A program made the translations under genes and the position numbers. The notes beneath the pieces were generated by a model, which worked only from the letters and a program-made list of their open reading frames with translations, was not told where the DNA came from and did no database searches. From Acanthosoma haemorrhoidale (lineage: Eukaryota > Arthropoda > Insecta > Hemiptera > Acanthosomatidae): DNA of 64,000 nucleotides. The first letter of the stretch is position 1, and every line of letters begins with the position of its first letter. Below are positions 36,925-47,849 of this stretch, piece by piece. The stretch spans positions 119,265,827 to 119,329,826 of the forward strand of contig OV884013.1 in assembly GCA_930367205.1 (NCBI GenBank), given 5' to 3'.

Positions 36925-37355
36925 TGCCTGTGGTTAAGGTAGACTTTTAACTGCACCCGTGTTTTACTTATAGTCGTACTTTTAAAAATATTTATTATAC
37001 CTTTCATGCTAGGGGAAAGGGGATAGTAACTTTTTTGCTACTTTCTGAAAGTACAATATACTTAATATGATTAAGATAAAGCAAAACATACTTAATATGA
37101 TTAAGATAAAGCACAATATACTTAACATGCTTAAGATAAAAAACAATATACTTAATATGTATTGCTACTAAAATTCAAAAAAAAATTATTTGTAAAAATA
37201 TTTTGAAGTGTCTTTTTTTGTGTTTTCCGAAAGTCTTTTTTAATACTTACGGAATAGTACTTATATTCCCTTTTACCCTAGCGCCACGGATATTTCAGTG
37301 CTTTTGTGGTTTATAATTACAAAAAAGTTTGTTAAAGTCGTGTTAACAACTTTAA
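36925..37355. mobile_element. Short derivative of the satellite-2-bearing element
   Basis: Shares its left end (tgcctgtggttaagg onwards, about 57 bp nearly identical to 21675-21731), a second block around tatacctttc/ctactttctgaaa, and its right end (agtcgtgttaacaacttt) with the 9.9-kb element. It sits inside Jockey family C between ccatatgctaatg and ccacatgctaatg. The 89 bp from 36836 to 36924 belong to the inserted piece but have no counterpart in the long copy. Confidence 0.6.
37053..37160 (+). repeat. 30-bp tandem repeat, about 3.6 copies
   Basis: Repeats of atacttaatatgattaagat, in phase at 37061, 37091, 37121 and 37151. It occupies the position that satellite 2 occupies in the long copy of this element. 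Confidence 0.85.
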
Positions 37356-37356
37356 T

Positions 37357-37480
37357 CCACATGCTAATGCTCTGTACCCCCACCATCCCAGAGCGACGCC
37401 TAATGAAGGCGGAGATGTTTTCGCGGACTTCTCCAAATCAACTGGATCATTTGTTTCTTCTGAGCTATGTGAGATAAAAC
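37357..37480 (+). pseudogene. Jockey-type reverse transcriptase fragment (family C), right part
   Basis: Continues the 36556-36835 fragment after the insertion. Joined at the duplicated 13 bp, the frame goes on as HMLMLCTPTIPERRLMKAEM up to a stop near 37475. The ERRLMK stretch corresponds to the basic C-terminal tail of the other Jockey families. Confidence 0.6.
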
Positions 37481-37608
37481 CTTAAGTGTAAAGAGCTTTT
37501 GTCTAATGAGACTTTTTCTCCTAAAGTCACAAGATGTTAAAAACCTAAGGTCTAAGTACCGCTACTTAAATTGATTTCATGTAATCACTTCTATAAAAAA
37601 TTATAAAT

Positions 37609-38316
37609 TAAACTAAACAGACGCTTTGGACAACTGTACAGACTACTTCAAAGGACATCCCATCTCTCAATAGAAAATAAACTACTAATCTACAAAGTTA
37701 TACTTAAGCCAATCTGGACATAGGGAATCGAGCTATGGGGGACAGCAAAAAAGTCGAACATCAAGCGTATCCAATCCTATCAATCAAATGTCCAGAGAAC
37801 AATAGTAAATGCCCCTTATTATGTCAGCAACAAAACCCTTCATAATGATCTTAATATACCCTACATTCTTGAACTCACCCCTTCCAAGTTTATAAAATTC
37901 CGTAGTAACCTATCCAACCACCCTAATCCCCTAGCACAGTCATTACGCTGCACCACTCATCCCTATAATCCTCCTCGGAGACTAAGGCGGCAGTGGCCTC
38001 GCGACCTGCTATAAATACTTGACAGTTGGAGTCCAGATTATACAATCATGTCCTGAGCGTCTGTGGCTCTCTCGCTCATGGTCAGCCTCCACTGGCTAGT
38101 ATCCGGTGACGCGGCTGACGGAGGAGCGTGGGGGACTTCCCAAGACTCCGCTTTCTCTTCGCATGTGGACTTGGGAGGTCTCTGGGCTGTCTGTAAATAT
38201 TCTATGAATGAGCGAGTGAATGATGATTTGTAAATATGGTATGAATGAGAGCATTTATCTTAATTACTTATTGCCTTATAAGGCAGATTGTAATTATAGC
38301 ACAATAAAGGAATAAA
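37609..38316 (+). pseudogene. Jockey retrotransposon, 5'-truncated (family A, copy 4)
   Basis: Begins within the reverse transcriptase at LNRRFGQLYRLLQRTSH and runs to the stop at about 38012, then the family A 3' UTR with tgtaaatatggtatgaatgag and ggcagattgtaatt, ending gcacaataaagg followed by A-rich sequence. It is very close to copy 1, with some substitutions. No domain upstream of the thumb is left. Confidence 0.85.
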
Positions 38317-38474
38317 AAAAATAAATCTACATAAAAAAAATGAATTGATTAATGATGCTTAATCATGTTTTATGGAGATGTCTTCCGAATATTTAATGTC
38401 ATGTATCAAGCTTATATATGCTAGGGAGACCGGAAAGTAATGTCGTTTTTTTTTACATTAAATTCAAACAGATA

Positions 38475-39010
38475 AATTTTTAACAAGTTTATGTTTATGA
38501 TCAATGATGTAATCACCCTAGTTATCAGCAACCTTTTGCCTAGTGTGCAAATTTACAATGCCTGATCGATCAACATCAATTGGTTTTTGAGCAAAATATC
38601 TGGAGATGGCATTTTGGACATCATCCAAATTTTGAAATTTTTTGCCAATTGAAAATGTAGCGATCGGAATAAATGGAAATCCGATTTCGGGTGAGTATGG
38701 TGGTTGAGGCAATACCTCCCACCCCAATTCATTAATTTTTTTCAGGGTTCTTGCGGAAAAATAGGCGCAGTGGAGTGTTACATTATCGTGTTGCAGAATC
38801 GCTGGGCAATTTTCAATTAATGATTGATTTACTCGATCCAATCTTTACAGTGAACAAAGATCTGCATTTACAGTTTTTTCAGGTATCAGCTATGAACCAA
38901 ACACACAAAAGCGCCTTTTTGGAATGTAAGCCTGGCTTAGCTGTACTTCGTGCTGATTCATGCGGAGAGAGATTTTCGGATTATCATAGAGGACCCATTC
39001 TTCATCTACA
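38475..39010 (-). pseudogene. Mariner transposase, middle and C-terminal part
   Basis: Minus-strand traces in order: EEWVLYDNPKISLRMNQ (about 38990-38940), then after a stop and frameshift QSLIENCPAILQHDNVTLHC, with the second catalytic aspartate in HDN, then ELGWEVLPQPPYSPEIG. Mariner D,D34D transposases have SPD at the third catalytic position; here it is SPE. The N-terminal DNA-binding part is missing. It ends in RQKVADN near 38518, followed by the 3' end of the element. Confidence 0.75.
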
Positions 39011-39225
39011 GCCTCACCCACCGTGTTCGCCCGATATTGCGCCTTCGGATTTCCATTAATTCCGATCGCTAAAAATTTGAAAATTCGGATGATGTCCAAA
39101 ATGCCATCTCCAGATATTTCGCTCAAAAACCAATTGATTTTTATCGATTCGGAATCGAAAAATTTCACACTAGATGGCAAAAGGTTGCTGATAACGAGGT
39201 TGATTACGTCATTGATTAAAAACAA
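39005..39225 (+). pseudogene. Mariner transposase C-terminus, inverted second copy
   Basis: Plus-strand copy of the same C-terminal part: PPCSPDIAPSDFH, then after a frameshift SDDVQNAISRYFAQKPIDFY and RWQKVADNEVDYVID. It keeps the third catalytic aspartate (SPD), unlike the minus-strand copy. The two copies meet near 39005. Confidence 0.75.
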
Positions 39226-39292
39226 AACCTTGTTAAAAATTTATTTTTTGACTTTAATGTAAAAAAAACGACATTACTTTGCGGCCCCCCTA

Positions 39293-39375
39293 TTATATTA
39301 TTATATATATGTATATTATATTATTATATATATGTATATTATATTATTATATATATAATTTATATATTATATAGG
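39293..39375. repeat. AT microsatellite-like tandem repeat
   Basis: About three copies of a 27-bp unit, ttatattattatatatatgt, abutting the right TA of the mariner element. Confidence 0.85.
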
Positions 39376-40859
39376 TCGAAGGGTGAAGTCCGTTTTGGTT
39401 TTGAAAAAAAAAAAAACCTAAAAGGAGTATTTTTGCAAACCCCTCTGTCCGCGGAGGCCCGTTCCTTCGAGGCAAACACTGGTTCAAAAAGATTCATCGG
39501 CAAATCATGATGGGTAGAAAACTTTTATTAGAGAATTATCCTTGAACACTGTGCTCGGAACAAACACACATCATTTCTTTTTTTTCCATAATTAAGAAAA
39601 AAAACGGCTGAATGCTGATCAAACAATGAATTTTTTCGAAATACTTCATAGAATATTGCTGAACAATTTATTTAAAAATCATAGACAACAAACGGCAACA
39701 AACATTGATGCCCGAAAAGAAAATGTGCCGCTTATTAGATAAACAATATTAAATAAATCAAATTTTTTTTGTGTGTCCATGTCATATTTGGATTCGTCAT
39801 ACTTAAAATATATATACTAGGAACTAAATTACACACATGGCTACGTTAGTTTCAAAAGCTATTTTATTATCTTTAAGCTTATTGATTAATTAAGCTTTTT
39901 ATTATACAATTTATGAAGTTATGTTACCGATTAGCTTATATATTGCATGTATTTTGAAATTTGAATCTGATTGGGCTCACCCTGCAGAAAGATTGACGAA
40001 TAAAACTTATTTATCTGAAGTTTTCCGGACAGTATGTTCTCATCTGTTGTTAGAAGGGTGTAGGAGTCACTAGGTTAATAAAACAACTTTTCTCGACACA
40101 AACCTTTTTTATCAATGTTATATTTATTATTAATTTTGGAAGCTAGGCCAACATCCTTATTGGAGCTGTAACATTTATGTAACATGAGATATATAAACAA
40201 TGTAATCATGTTCAAAGATAAAATGCCATAACATGTGTTGAAAAATTATTATAACGATGTAAATTTCTAAGATTCCAATGAAACCATTTGTTATTAAAAA
40301 AAATGAATAAATAGATAAAATCAACAGACAGTCACAAATAAATAATGTAAGAATCTGAAAAAAATATATGAAAACGGACTTGAACAGTTAAAATCTTTAA
40401 ATTCTAAAAACATTAGTCGCTGCACCATTATCATGATACGATAACTTTAACCAGAAATAACACTTAGCCAATCTCAAGCTAAGTTATTGGTTGATATGAA
40501 GGAAAGTTAGGTAGCACACATCGACTAGATTAGAAAGAACAATCGATATTGTCGAGAGCTGTGATTAGTTAATCTCGTGTTTTGCCAAAACACTGAGTGC
40601 CATTTCGGACACGCTATGTCTCAATCATGTTCACTTCATCGTGCGTAAGGCGTTGATGACTTCAGAAATGTTTTTCTGCTAAAAGTATAATGTAGAGCAG
40701 GGACAAATAGACTGTAAAGCCCACACCTAAAAAAAAACATTTGACTAACGATAATAGTATAAACTAAATCAATACAAAAAATAAGCTTATAGCCAAAAAA
40801 AAAAAAAGTTAACTAACCTCGAACTAATTCTCTCTATTTTTTTTTTTTTTTTTGATTCC
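39376..40859. other. AT-rich spacer, no gene seen
   Basis: No supportable ORF, exon or repeat. Several A/T homopolymers near 40795-40850. Confidence 0.5.
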
Positions 40860-41110
40860 TTACACTCCACACACCCCTACAATACTCCTCTGAGATTAAA
40901 GCGACAATGGCTCTTAGATCCCCTTCAATTAACCCGTTTAAGTTAATTCAGCTATAACTTGCCAGTATTATCTGGCAAGAGACTCGAGAGATGTTCTATT
41001 GTAAGATTGTATATTGTAAATACTGTATAGACAATAAAGTGAATCCTACATTGTACAAATGAGAGCGTTTATCATAATTACTCATCGCCAAGGGCATACT
41101 GCAACTTTTC
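40860..41110 (+). pseudogene. Jockey 3' end (family D)
   Basis: Only the last codons of the reverse transcriptase ORF remain: HPYNTPLRLKRQWLLDPLQ followed by a stop at about 40946. The 3' UTR has tgtaaatactgtata (41015-41029), an exact match to satellite 1, then gtacaaatgagagcgttt and attactcatcgcc, similar to family A. Confidence 0.7.
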
Positions 41111-41370
41111 CAAATACTAATAACAACATAAATATACGTAAAATAAAAATTAGAGATCAATAAAACAATATAAACAATTAAAAAGCCTTAATAAATAATT
41201 ATAAGCCTACGAAATAAAGTGTCTTGCCTAGGACCTGTAAGGTTGTGAAATCATATTGGCTAGGGTAGTAATCGTAAGGATAAATTGCTATCGACTGTAT
41301 TTATATCAATCGGACCTGACTCGTCTTAGCCTACAGCCTGACAGTCAGAATGCTACAACTTTCTTTTGTA

Positions 41371-42059
41371 AAGGGTGTCCCAGAAATAACGCAAGGTTTG
41401 AATTTTCCGCCATCTGTGCAGTAAAGTGCTGGGAATCCTAAAAAAAAAACAATTTGACAGCTGACAGTTTAGAGTTAGTAAAAATGGAGCGTTACACGAT
41501 AGAACAACGTGTCTTTATTGTTGGACATTATCTCAAAAATGATGAAAGTTTGGCGGCCGCAGTTCGAAAATTTCATACAAAATATGGTCGGAATATTGTT
41601 ATAACTTCATCAATTGTGAAGAGGTTAATTGAAAAATTTAGGGAGACTGGATCAGTTGGAGACACTAAACACACTGGTCGTCCAAAAACAAGCCGTTCAA
41701 ATGTCAATATCGAAGCAATGCGTGAGAGTGTGATTTAACACCTTTAGATTTCTTTTTATGGGGTTATTTGAAGTCAAAGGTGTATGTTAACAAGCCCACA
41801 TCCACCCGTGCATTAAAAGAGGAAATTCAACGCTGCATCCACGAAATTCAACCACATTTATGCCAAATGGTCATGGAAAATTTCGACAAAACAGTGCGTA
41901 TGTGCCAGCAATATCGTGGAGGCCATTTGCCCGATGTTTTATTCCAAAAATAACCCTATCCTACTTACTTTATAGTTCAATAAAAAAAATAACAACAAAA
42001 ATACTAAAAAATGTGTTTTCTATTTAAATCAAATTTTTCGTTAATTCTGGGACACCCTT
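41371..42059 (+). mobile_element. DD41D-type Tc1/mariner element, copy 1, internally deleted
   Basis: TA duplications at 41369-41370 and 42060-42061. Terminal inverted repeats start AAGGGTGTCCCAGAA and read inwards to cgcaag. At 689 bp it is well below the about 1.2-1.3 kb expected of a full copy. The deletion joins gagagtg to tgatttaacacc. Confidence 0.9.
41454..41951 (+). pseudogene. Transposase of DD41D family, N- and C-terminal parts
   Basis: The first ATG is at 41484 (MERYTIEQRVFIVGHYLKND). Helix-turn-helix motifs follow: ESLAAAVRKFHTKYGR, VKRLIEKFRETGSVGDTKH, TGRPKTSRSNVN. The frame then jumps across a deletion that removed the first two catalytic residues, and resumes with TPLDFFLWGYLKSKVYVNKP and the end RGGHLPDVLFQK, in another frame. 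It retains the insertion RCIHE between EEIQ and PHLCQMV that the other copies lack. No active enzyme is possible. Confidence 0.88.
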
Positions 42060-42061
42060 TA

Positions 42062-43360
42062 CAAGCGTACATAATTCGTTAATGTTTCCCATTTCAAATT
42101 CTAGTGATAGTTTCATTGAATTTTGACTTTGAAACATCCAAAACTCGAAAAAAAGTGGCCACATCCCTTGAATAAAAAACCAAGTTGTACTCCCGAAAGC
42201 CGCCACGTGGATAACCTGCTTGGCCCCTCCCCTAAACCCTCAGTTATAGCTGTCAGTTCTGGATCCCCTCTTATTGCCACTGTTGTGTAATGTCTTGGAT
42301 GTCACCCTACTCCTGCTAATGGTATGGTATAACATATACAGGTACATAAAATATATAATGTCTCTCCTTTGTTTTTTATTATGGAAAATATCATAATAAT
42401 ACGCTACAATATGTGTATATTACGTGTCATGCCCAGTTCACGTTTTATATTAAAGAAACTCATCATGTCTTTAATCATCCAAAAAAAAAATCACACAATA
42501 TCCTATAATATAAATAATAACTTTCATATCAAGCCTTACATGATTCCATGTTTTTTTACTAATGATAAATTATATTTATAATTGTTTAAAATAACGCTTC
42601 ATTAATAAAACATACTTTATGCTGCTCAATTATATTAGGTTGTCATAATACACAGCGTACTTTATGATGATAATAATAAATGTAAATAAATCAAACAAAT
42701 GATGATACAAATGCTCAAAACATGTGAAAATTCAAAAATATTAAATTTCTGAGTTCAAATACATTCAGATCGAGAAAAAAAAACCGATCATCCTGAATTT
42801 AACCTAGCTCAATCAGAAAATGTATTGCGACCATTATTCAGACATTATTTTTTCGACATGAGTCCTCTTCGGTACTAGTTGACGTGAAATTTATTCAGTG
42901 AAAATCCATTTTGGTAAAAAGTAGTGTTTATCCAGAACTGCCATGATGCCGAAATGTAAATTATATCATTCTTCACAGAAGGAACAGACAAATTAAAGGC
43001 TTGCCTCTTCCTCTCAGCCGAGTGTGACCAGAGTCCATTTTTTACCAAAGGCTCTTTGGTTGATTGCGAAACATCACCTGTCGTCGCTGTTAATTAAGAA
43101 ATGGAGACGAATTCAAATGGTTTCACGGTATTTTTTTTTTACAGTTAGAGCGGTATATTTACAATTGTGAGAAATTCTCAGTGTATTTGAGAAATAACGA
43201 AAGTACAGAAAAGGATGTCTTGTTCACTGGGCATTTGCAAATTCGACTGTGCATAGTGCTAGTAGATGTTAAAAGTTTATATACTTAGCAATGGTTTGCA
43301 TTATCGAGTAATTCATCATCATCGTTGGCAGCTGAAAGGCGAGCTGATGGACGTTTTCAA
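42062..43360. other. AT-rich spacer, no gene seen
   Basis: Short frames only (for example 42369-42581), AT-rich and without motifs. A somewhat GC-richer patch at 42180-42330 has no ORF or splice pair. Confidence 0.45.
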
Positions 43361-43362
43361 TA

Positions 43363-44287
43363 CAGTGGAATCCCGATAATTCGTATCCCGATTATTTGTA
43401 TTTCCGGCTAATTGGTACAAATTGGCCGGTCCCCAGAAAAAATCCCGGTAAGTGGTATAAAAACAATGCATTTCAGTCCCCTCGGTAATTCGTATTATTT
43501 TAATGCTCGAGGTCACTTAAAACGTCTTATAATACGTACTGTTTCAAGAAAGGAAAAGAGGACAGTGAGAGACAAGAGAGCAGAATGAGTGCGAGGTAAA
43601 TGTTTTCTACGAAATCCCATATGTGATTCGGACTCTTTTTACTGAAAGGAAATAAGGAGAGGAGAGAGGGAAAGTTTTAGGAATTGTCCTAAGCTTTTCT
43701 TTCGTTTCTACAGTTCAGTCTCGTTTTCTTTATCGTTGTGACACGTTACCATGCCTCCGAAAAAATTTAGCCTCTCTATTAAAGAGAAACAACAAATCAT
43801 AAACACCTTGGCCAGTGGCTTTAAGCAAATTGACGTATCCAAGCGTTTTAACGTCCCTCGTTCCACGATCACATCAATCCTGAAGAACAAGGACAAAATC
43901 ACTTCCCACACAACAAGCAACAAAGTAAAACGCTTGATGACTGGTGATTACCCACAACCTGAAGAGAACTTAAAAAAGTGGTTTGCACAAGCAAGGAATT
44001 CAAATGTACCAGTTGATTTTTTTCGTACAAATGATTGGTGTGCATTTAATCTAGAACATAAGTATGCACTTATTTTTTATTGCATGTATTGTTTATTGTT
44101 TAGTTTAGTATCAAGTATCAAGTGTTGATTGCATAGTTTTTATCCTTACTACATTGTAAATAATTCTTAATATATACAAGTTTGCATTAATACGTTTTTT
44201 AATTATGTACTCACGATAATTGGTATTCCCAATAATTCGTACCAAACTGCCAGTCCCTTGACAATACGAATTATCGGGATTCTACTG
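43363..44287 (+). mobile_element. Mini-Tigger (pogo family) transposon
   Basis: TA duplications at 43361-43362 and 44288-44289. TIRs CAGTGGAATCCCGATAATTC and CAGTAGAATCCCGATAATTC. Subterminal sequence repeats the motif gataattcgtat and variants, several times at the left end and about three times at the right, as expected of transposase binding sites. Length 925 bp, versus some 2-3 kb for complete Tiggers. Confidence 0.9.
43751..44128 (+). pseudogene. Tigger transposase N-terminal fragment
   Basis: ATG at 43751. Residues 1-60 form the CENP-B/psq-type helix-turn-helix: PPKKFSLSIKEKQQIINTLA, SKRFNVPRSTITSILKNKDK. The start of the second DNA-binding domain follows (EENLKKWFAQARNSNVPVD). The frame then runs out into a hydrophobic unrelated tail (YCMYCLLFSLVSS), so the DDE domain is absent. 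Such a fragment could in principle still bind the element's ends, but there is no evidence of expression. Confidence 0.85.
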
Positions 44288-44289
44288 TA

Positions 44290-45247
44290 CTAGGTATTCC
44301 CAGCATAGAAGCCTATGAACCAAAGCGCTACCACATTTCGATGCAGCGCCCTTTCGCCTTCTACCAAACAAATTTTTTCGCTTGTTTTTGTTGGTTCTAA
44401 AAACACGACGATCAATTTTTTTTTCGAACATTCCCCTAGCGATATAAAACACTAAATGAACCGCGATGATGTTCAGTGTTCATAATGGAATAAACGTCAA
44501 ATAATAATTTAATTTTTTTCAAAATTTAGCAATGTTATCATGCTCAAAGACTGTTGTAACTACTCTATGTCTTAGCACTTGTATAGTTATTAACTTATAG
44601 GGTTATATTTAAAAAATAAAATTAATAAATTATATTTAAATACCTCTGTTCACGATAGAATATATTTCACAGCTATGCTTACATTAAATATATATTCAGG
44701 ATATCATTCCTATCAACTGCACCATTATTCTTGGATGATTGCCCAGCAGTCGGTATGATCAAAATAATTCTTGGTCTAGGAGATAAATAGTCTATTTATT
44801 CGAACCCGGGAATTTGTGGTGCAAGATTTGCGATTGAGTTGGTTGGTACCAAATCCCATCCGCAGTGCATAGTAACAGAGAAATGAAATATGAGTGGGTG
44901 AATTATCGTGATTCGGTTTAAGTTATTGAAAAAATAATTATTATTATATATTTATTGTCCCTTAAGGACAAATATTTATTTAACATAAAGTGGGTTCTTT
45001 GGGAGTGCCAGTTAGCCCCGGTAGAATCAAAAATGTAAAAATAAAATTAAGAAAATATTTATAAAAATATATATCGGGAATTAAATTAAATAACTGTAAG
45101 TAGACAGACACACACACCATGGGCATTACTCAATAATAGTTACCTAAATATAATGTTTTTTTTTAACTGCTCGTTTGTAAGTGATATGAAATAACTAAAT
45201 AATCATGTTTTGAACATTCCTGTCTGTCAAGTATTGTTATTTCTGAC
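44290..45247. other. AT-rich spacer, no gene seen
   Basis: No supportable feature. Confidence 0.45.
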
Positions 45248-45261
45248 GGGGGGGGGGGGGG
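45248..45261 (+). repeat. Run of 14 G at the edge of a DD41D element
   Basis: Homopolymer replacing the expected GGGTGTCC start of the inverted repeat. The next bases, taccagaattaacgcaag, are the TIR. Confidence 0.9.
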
Positions 45262-45998
45262 TACCAGAATTAACGCAAGATTTGAATTTGCCACCATTTT
45301 TGCAGAAAAGTGCTCGCAACCCTTAAAAAAACAATTTGACAGCTGAGAGTTTAGGGTTAGTAAAAATGGAGCGTTACACGATAGAAAACATGTCTTTATT
45401 GTTGAACATTATCTCAAAAAATAATGAAAGTTTGGCGGCCGTAGTTCGAAAATTTTTTACAAAATATGGTCAGAATAGTGTTTTGACTTCATCAACTGTC
45501 AAGAGATTAATTGAAAAATTTAGGGAGACTGGATCAGTTGGAGACACTAAACACACTGGTCGTCCAAAAACAAGCCGTTCAAATGTCAATATCGAAGCAG
45601 TGCGTGAGAGTGTTGTTCAAAATCCAGGAGCATCGATTCGGCGTCGTAGACAAGAATTGCAAATTTCAAGCTCTCTACAGAGTATACTCACTAAAGATCT
45701 GTGTCTCCATGCTTACAAAATTCAGTTAACACAACAATTGAAGGTCGTGTACTCTCTCGTTTCTGTGAACAGAATTGGCCCCCTAGATCGTGTGATTTAA
45801 CACCTTTAGATTTATTTTTATGGGGTTATTTGAAGTCAAAGGTGTACGTCAACAAGCCCACATCCACCCGTGCATTAAAAGAGGAAATTCAACCACATTT
45901 ATGCCAAATGGTAATGGAAAATTTTGACAAAAGAGTGCATATGTGCCAGCAAAGTCGTGGAGGCCATTTGCCCGATGTGTTATTCCATAAATAACCCT
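45262..45998 (+). mobile_element. DD41D-type element, copy 2, damaged at both ends
   Basis: The left TIR survives from ccagaattaacgcaag. The right end is lost just after the stop codon: the shared sequence ends at ataaccct (45998). About 740 bp remain. Confidence 0.85.
45336..45994 (+). pseudogene. Transposase of DD41D family, two frames
   Basis: First frame from the ATG at 45366: MERYTIEN, SLAAVVRKFFTKYGQN, VKRLIEKFRETGSVGDTKH, then further than copy 1 through NPGASIRRRRQELQISSSLQ to LCLHAYKIQLTQQLK, before a deletion. Second frame: RVLSRFCEQNWPPRSCDLTP, LDLFLWGYLKSKVYVN and RGGHLPDVLFHK. The DEAHFHLDG block with the first catalytic aspartate is deleted, so it is inactive. Confidence 0.88.
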
Positions 45999-47246
45999 TT
46001 ATCAATTAATTATTCATCGCCATTATACATGTTTTCCAGAGGCCATATGTCAATTAGTTAATCCATTTCTTCCATTAATCACTACACAATCTGGAGATAT
46101 AATTTTCTTTCTTTTTCATTAAAATTGAAACACACTAATCTCATATTCTAATCTGAACTAATCTACTAATTTATATATTAGAGATATATATAAATATATC
46201 TATGGTAAACAGTAAAATATTTCCTGTCCTATCCCCATGGAGCAGACATACGTAATATATTAATGAACGTGATTAAAAAAAAATCCAACACCTTTTTTGT
46301 CTTTAGGTTAATTAGCCTGAAGGGATCCCGTGTAAATCAGCCATTCACACGTAGCGAGATGCTTTTGGGTCTAATCTCCCTGATGAAAAACAAAAATCAA
46401 TCAAGCTGTGTATCAAGCTAATGGCCTCAATCTTTTTAATTTCACGGCAAACCCGAGCTTTTATAGGATGAAATAAACGAGCGTATATTTTTGTTTTGTT
46501 TTTTACTCGAAACCACTAATTTATTTTGTAACGTTGATGTAACTAACCCCCGCCCCCCCCCCCTAAAAAAAAACTGAAATATTAAACGACCTTATTATGT
46601 CTTCGTTTGTGTAGAGACAGCCACCTCTCGATAGTTTAAAATAGTTAACTGACTATTTGACAGGAATAAAGCCTGACTCAGCCATTTGTCCTCATTTGCC
46701 AATAATATTATTTTCGCAATGTGCGTCATAGACCACCTAGTGAACCTTTGCCCAATGATGTTAATGAGTGACTAACATCGGATCAGGATTTCGGCTACCC
46801 TTTCATATTTCTAAACTAACGATGAATGAAACGTTTGATGTTTTCACCAAGAGGAAACTTATTCTTTGACTACCAACTACAGAAACCCCGACAGACCCCT
46901 TTGCGCTTCTTGTGGACTAGGTAAACTAACCCCCGCCAGGGTAATTTTAAGGCTAAGCTATTTTAATAAAGATTAATAAATTTTAATAGGAAATGCCTTA
47001 CAATAGATGTTAGACAACTCTCAGTGCCCCTATCAAATTACAAAATCGTACTGAACGGTTTTTGCTCATCTCCAAGGAAATTTATTTACCGTTCTAGTTA
47101 GAAATATAAAAAATATAATAGATATAACTTTAATATATGTTATAGATATACCTTCAGTTATGCTATCCTAGTTTCAGCTAATATGTATCATATTTCAAGT
47201 TTTGTAAACCAAAGACATCTATAGAAATACTCCGATAATAAACATA
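45999..47246. other. Spacer with a poly(C) run, no gene seen
   Basis: Contains a C-rich run (about 46548-46562) after aactaacccccgcc. The same aactaacccccgcc recurs at 46925. Otherwise no ORF or splice pair. Confidence 0.45.
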
Positions 47247-47341
47247 CGAGGGTGGTCTGAAAAGTTTCCGACCTAACAAAGCTTTTATTTATTTTATTAT
47301 CATATTCATGTTGAGGCCGGAAACTTTTCAGACCACCTGTG
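47247..47341. mobile_element. 95-bp mariner-type MITE
   Basis: TA duplications at 47245-47246 and 47342-47343. Termini gagggtggtctgaaaagttt and, on the other strand, caggtggtctgaaaagtttc pair over about 27 bp. The ends resemble those of mariner elements; the 45-bp interior is AT-rich. Confidence 0.85.
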
Positions 47342-47849
47342 TAAATTAATAATAATTGTTAAAAATAAATTGTTTATAGAACTCAAGCTGAAGAAAATTA
47401 CGTGTCATAAATAGATAAATGATCTAATTCTTTCGGTATACGGTACGAAACATTCACCGACACAATTTTCTGTATTTAAAAATCGAAAAGGCTGAAAAAT
47501 AATCGATCTTACAACTGTTACCTCGATCTATAACGAATATTTCCGTCAAGTTTATTTTATATTTTCGAATCAATTTATTTCAAATACTTAAATAATATAA
47601 AATGTACAGTACATCAAAACTAAACTAGTATAAACAAAAAAACCTAACAATAAAAACCATATGCTAACACAAAAACATTTTTTCGTAATATATTATGCCC
47701 TAAGCCCTTATGTTTGGGTAGTTTTTTGAATGTTAGCAATATTTTTGAGAAATTTTATTCTAGCTGTGTTTATCTATAAAGTATATAATAATGAAATATA
47801 ATCAGATTTGGATATTTTGTGCAACTTGACTGTTTCTCAAATATTATTC
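47342..47849. other. AT-rich spacer, no gene seen
   Basis: No supportable feature. Confidence 0.4.

Larger units (their letters stand above)
38424..39290. mobile_element. Palindromic mariner element
   Basis: TA target duplications at 38422-38423 and 39291-39292. Both termini read GGG..CCG.AAAGTAATGTCG inwards, and the similarity of the two ends extends about 285 bp, far beyond normal mariner TIRs. Both arms encode the transposase C-terminus, so this is a head-to-head dimer of 3' halves. Confidence 0.8.

Noticed and set aside
41256..41441. 61-codon ORF left of DD41D copy 1
   Set aside because: Crosses the element boundary and has no motif.
43319..43516. Minus-strand ORF at the left end of the mini-Tigger
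   Set aside because: Runs across the TIR and iterons; not coding.
46541..46562. Poly(C) run as a G-quadruplex or regulatory site
   Set aside because: A simple homopolymer; homopolymers of this kind also occur at 45248 and may be sequencing-error prone.
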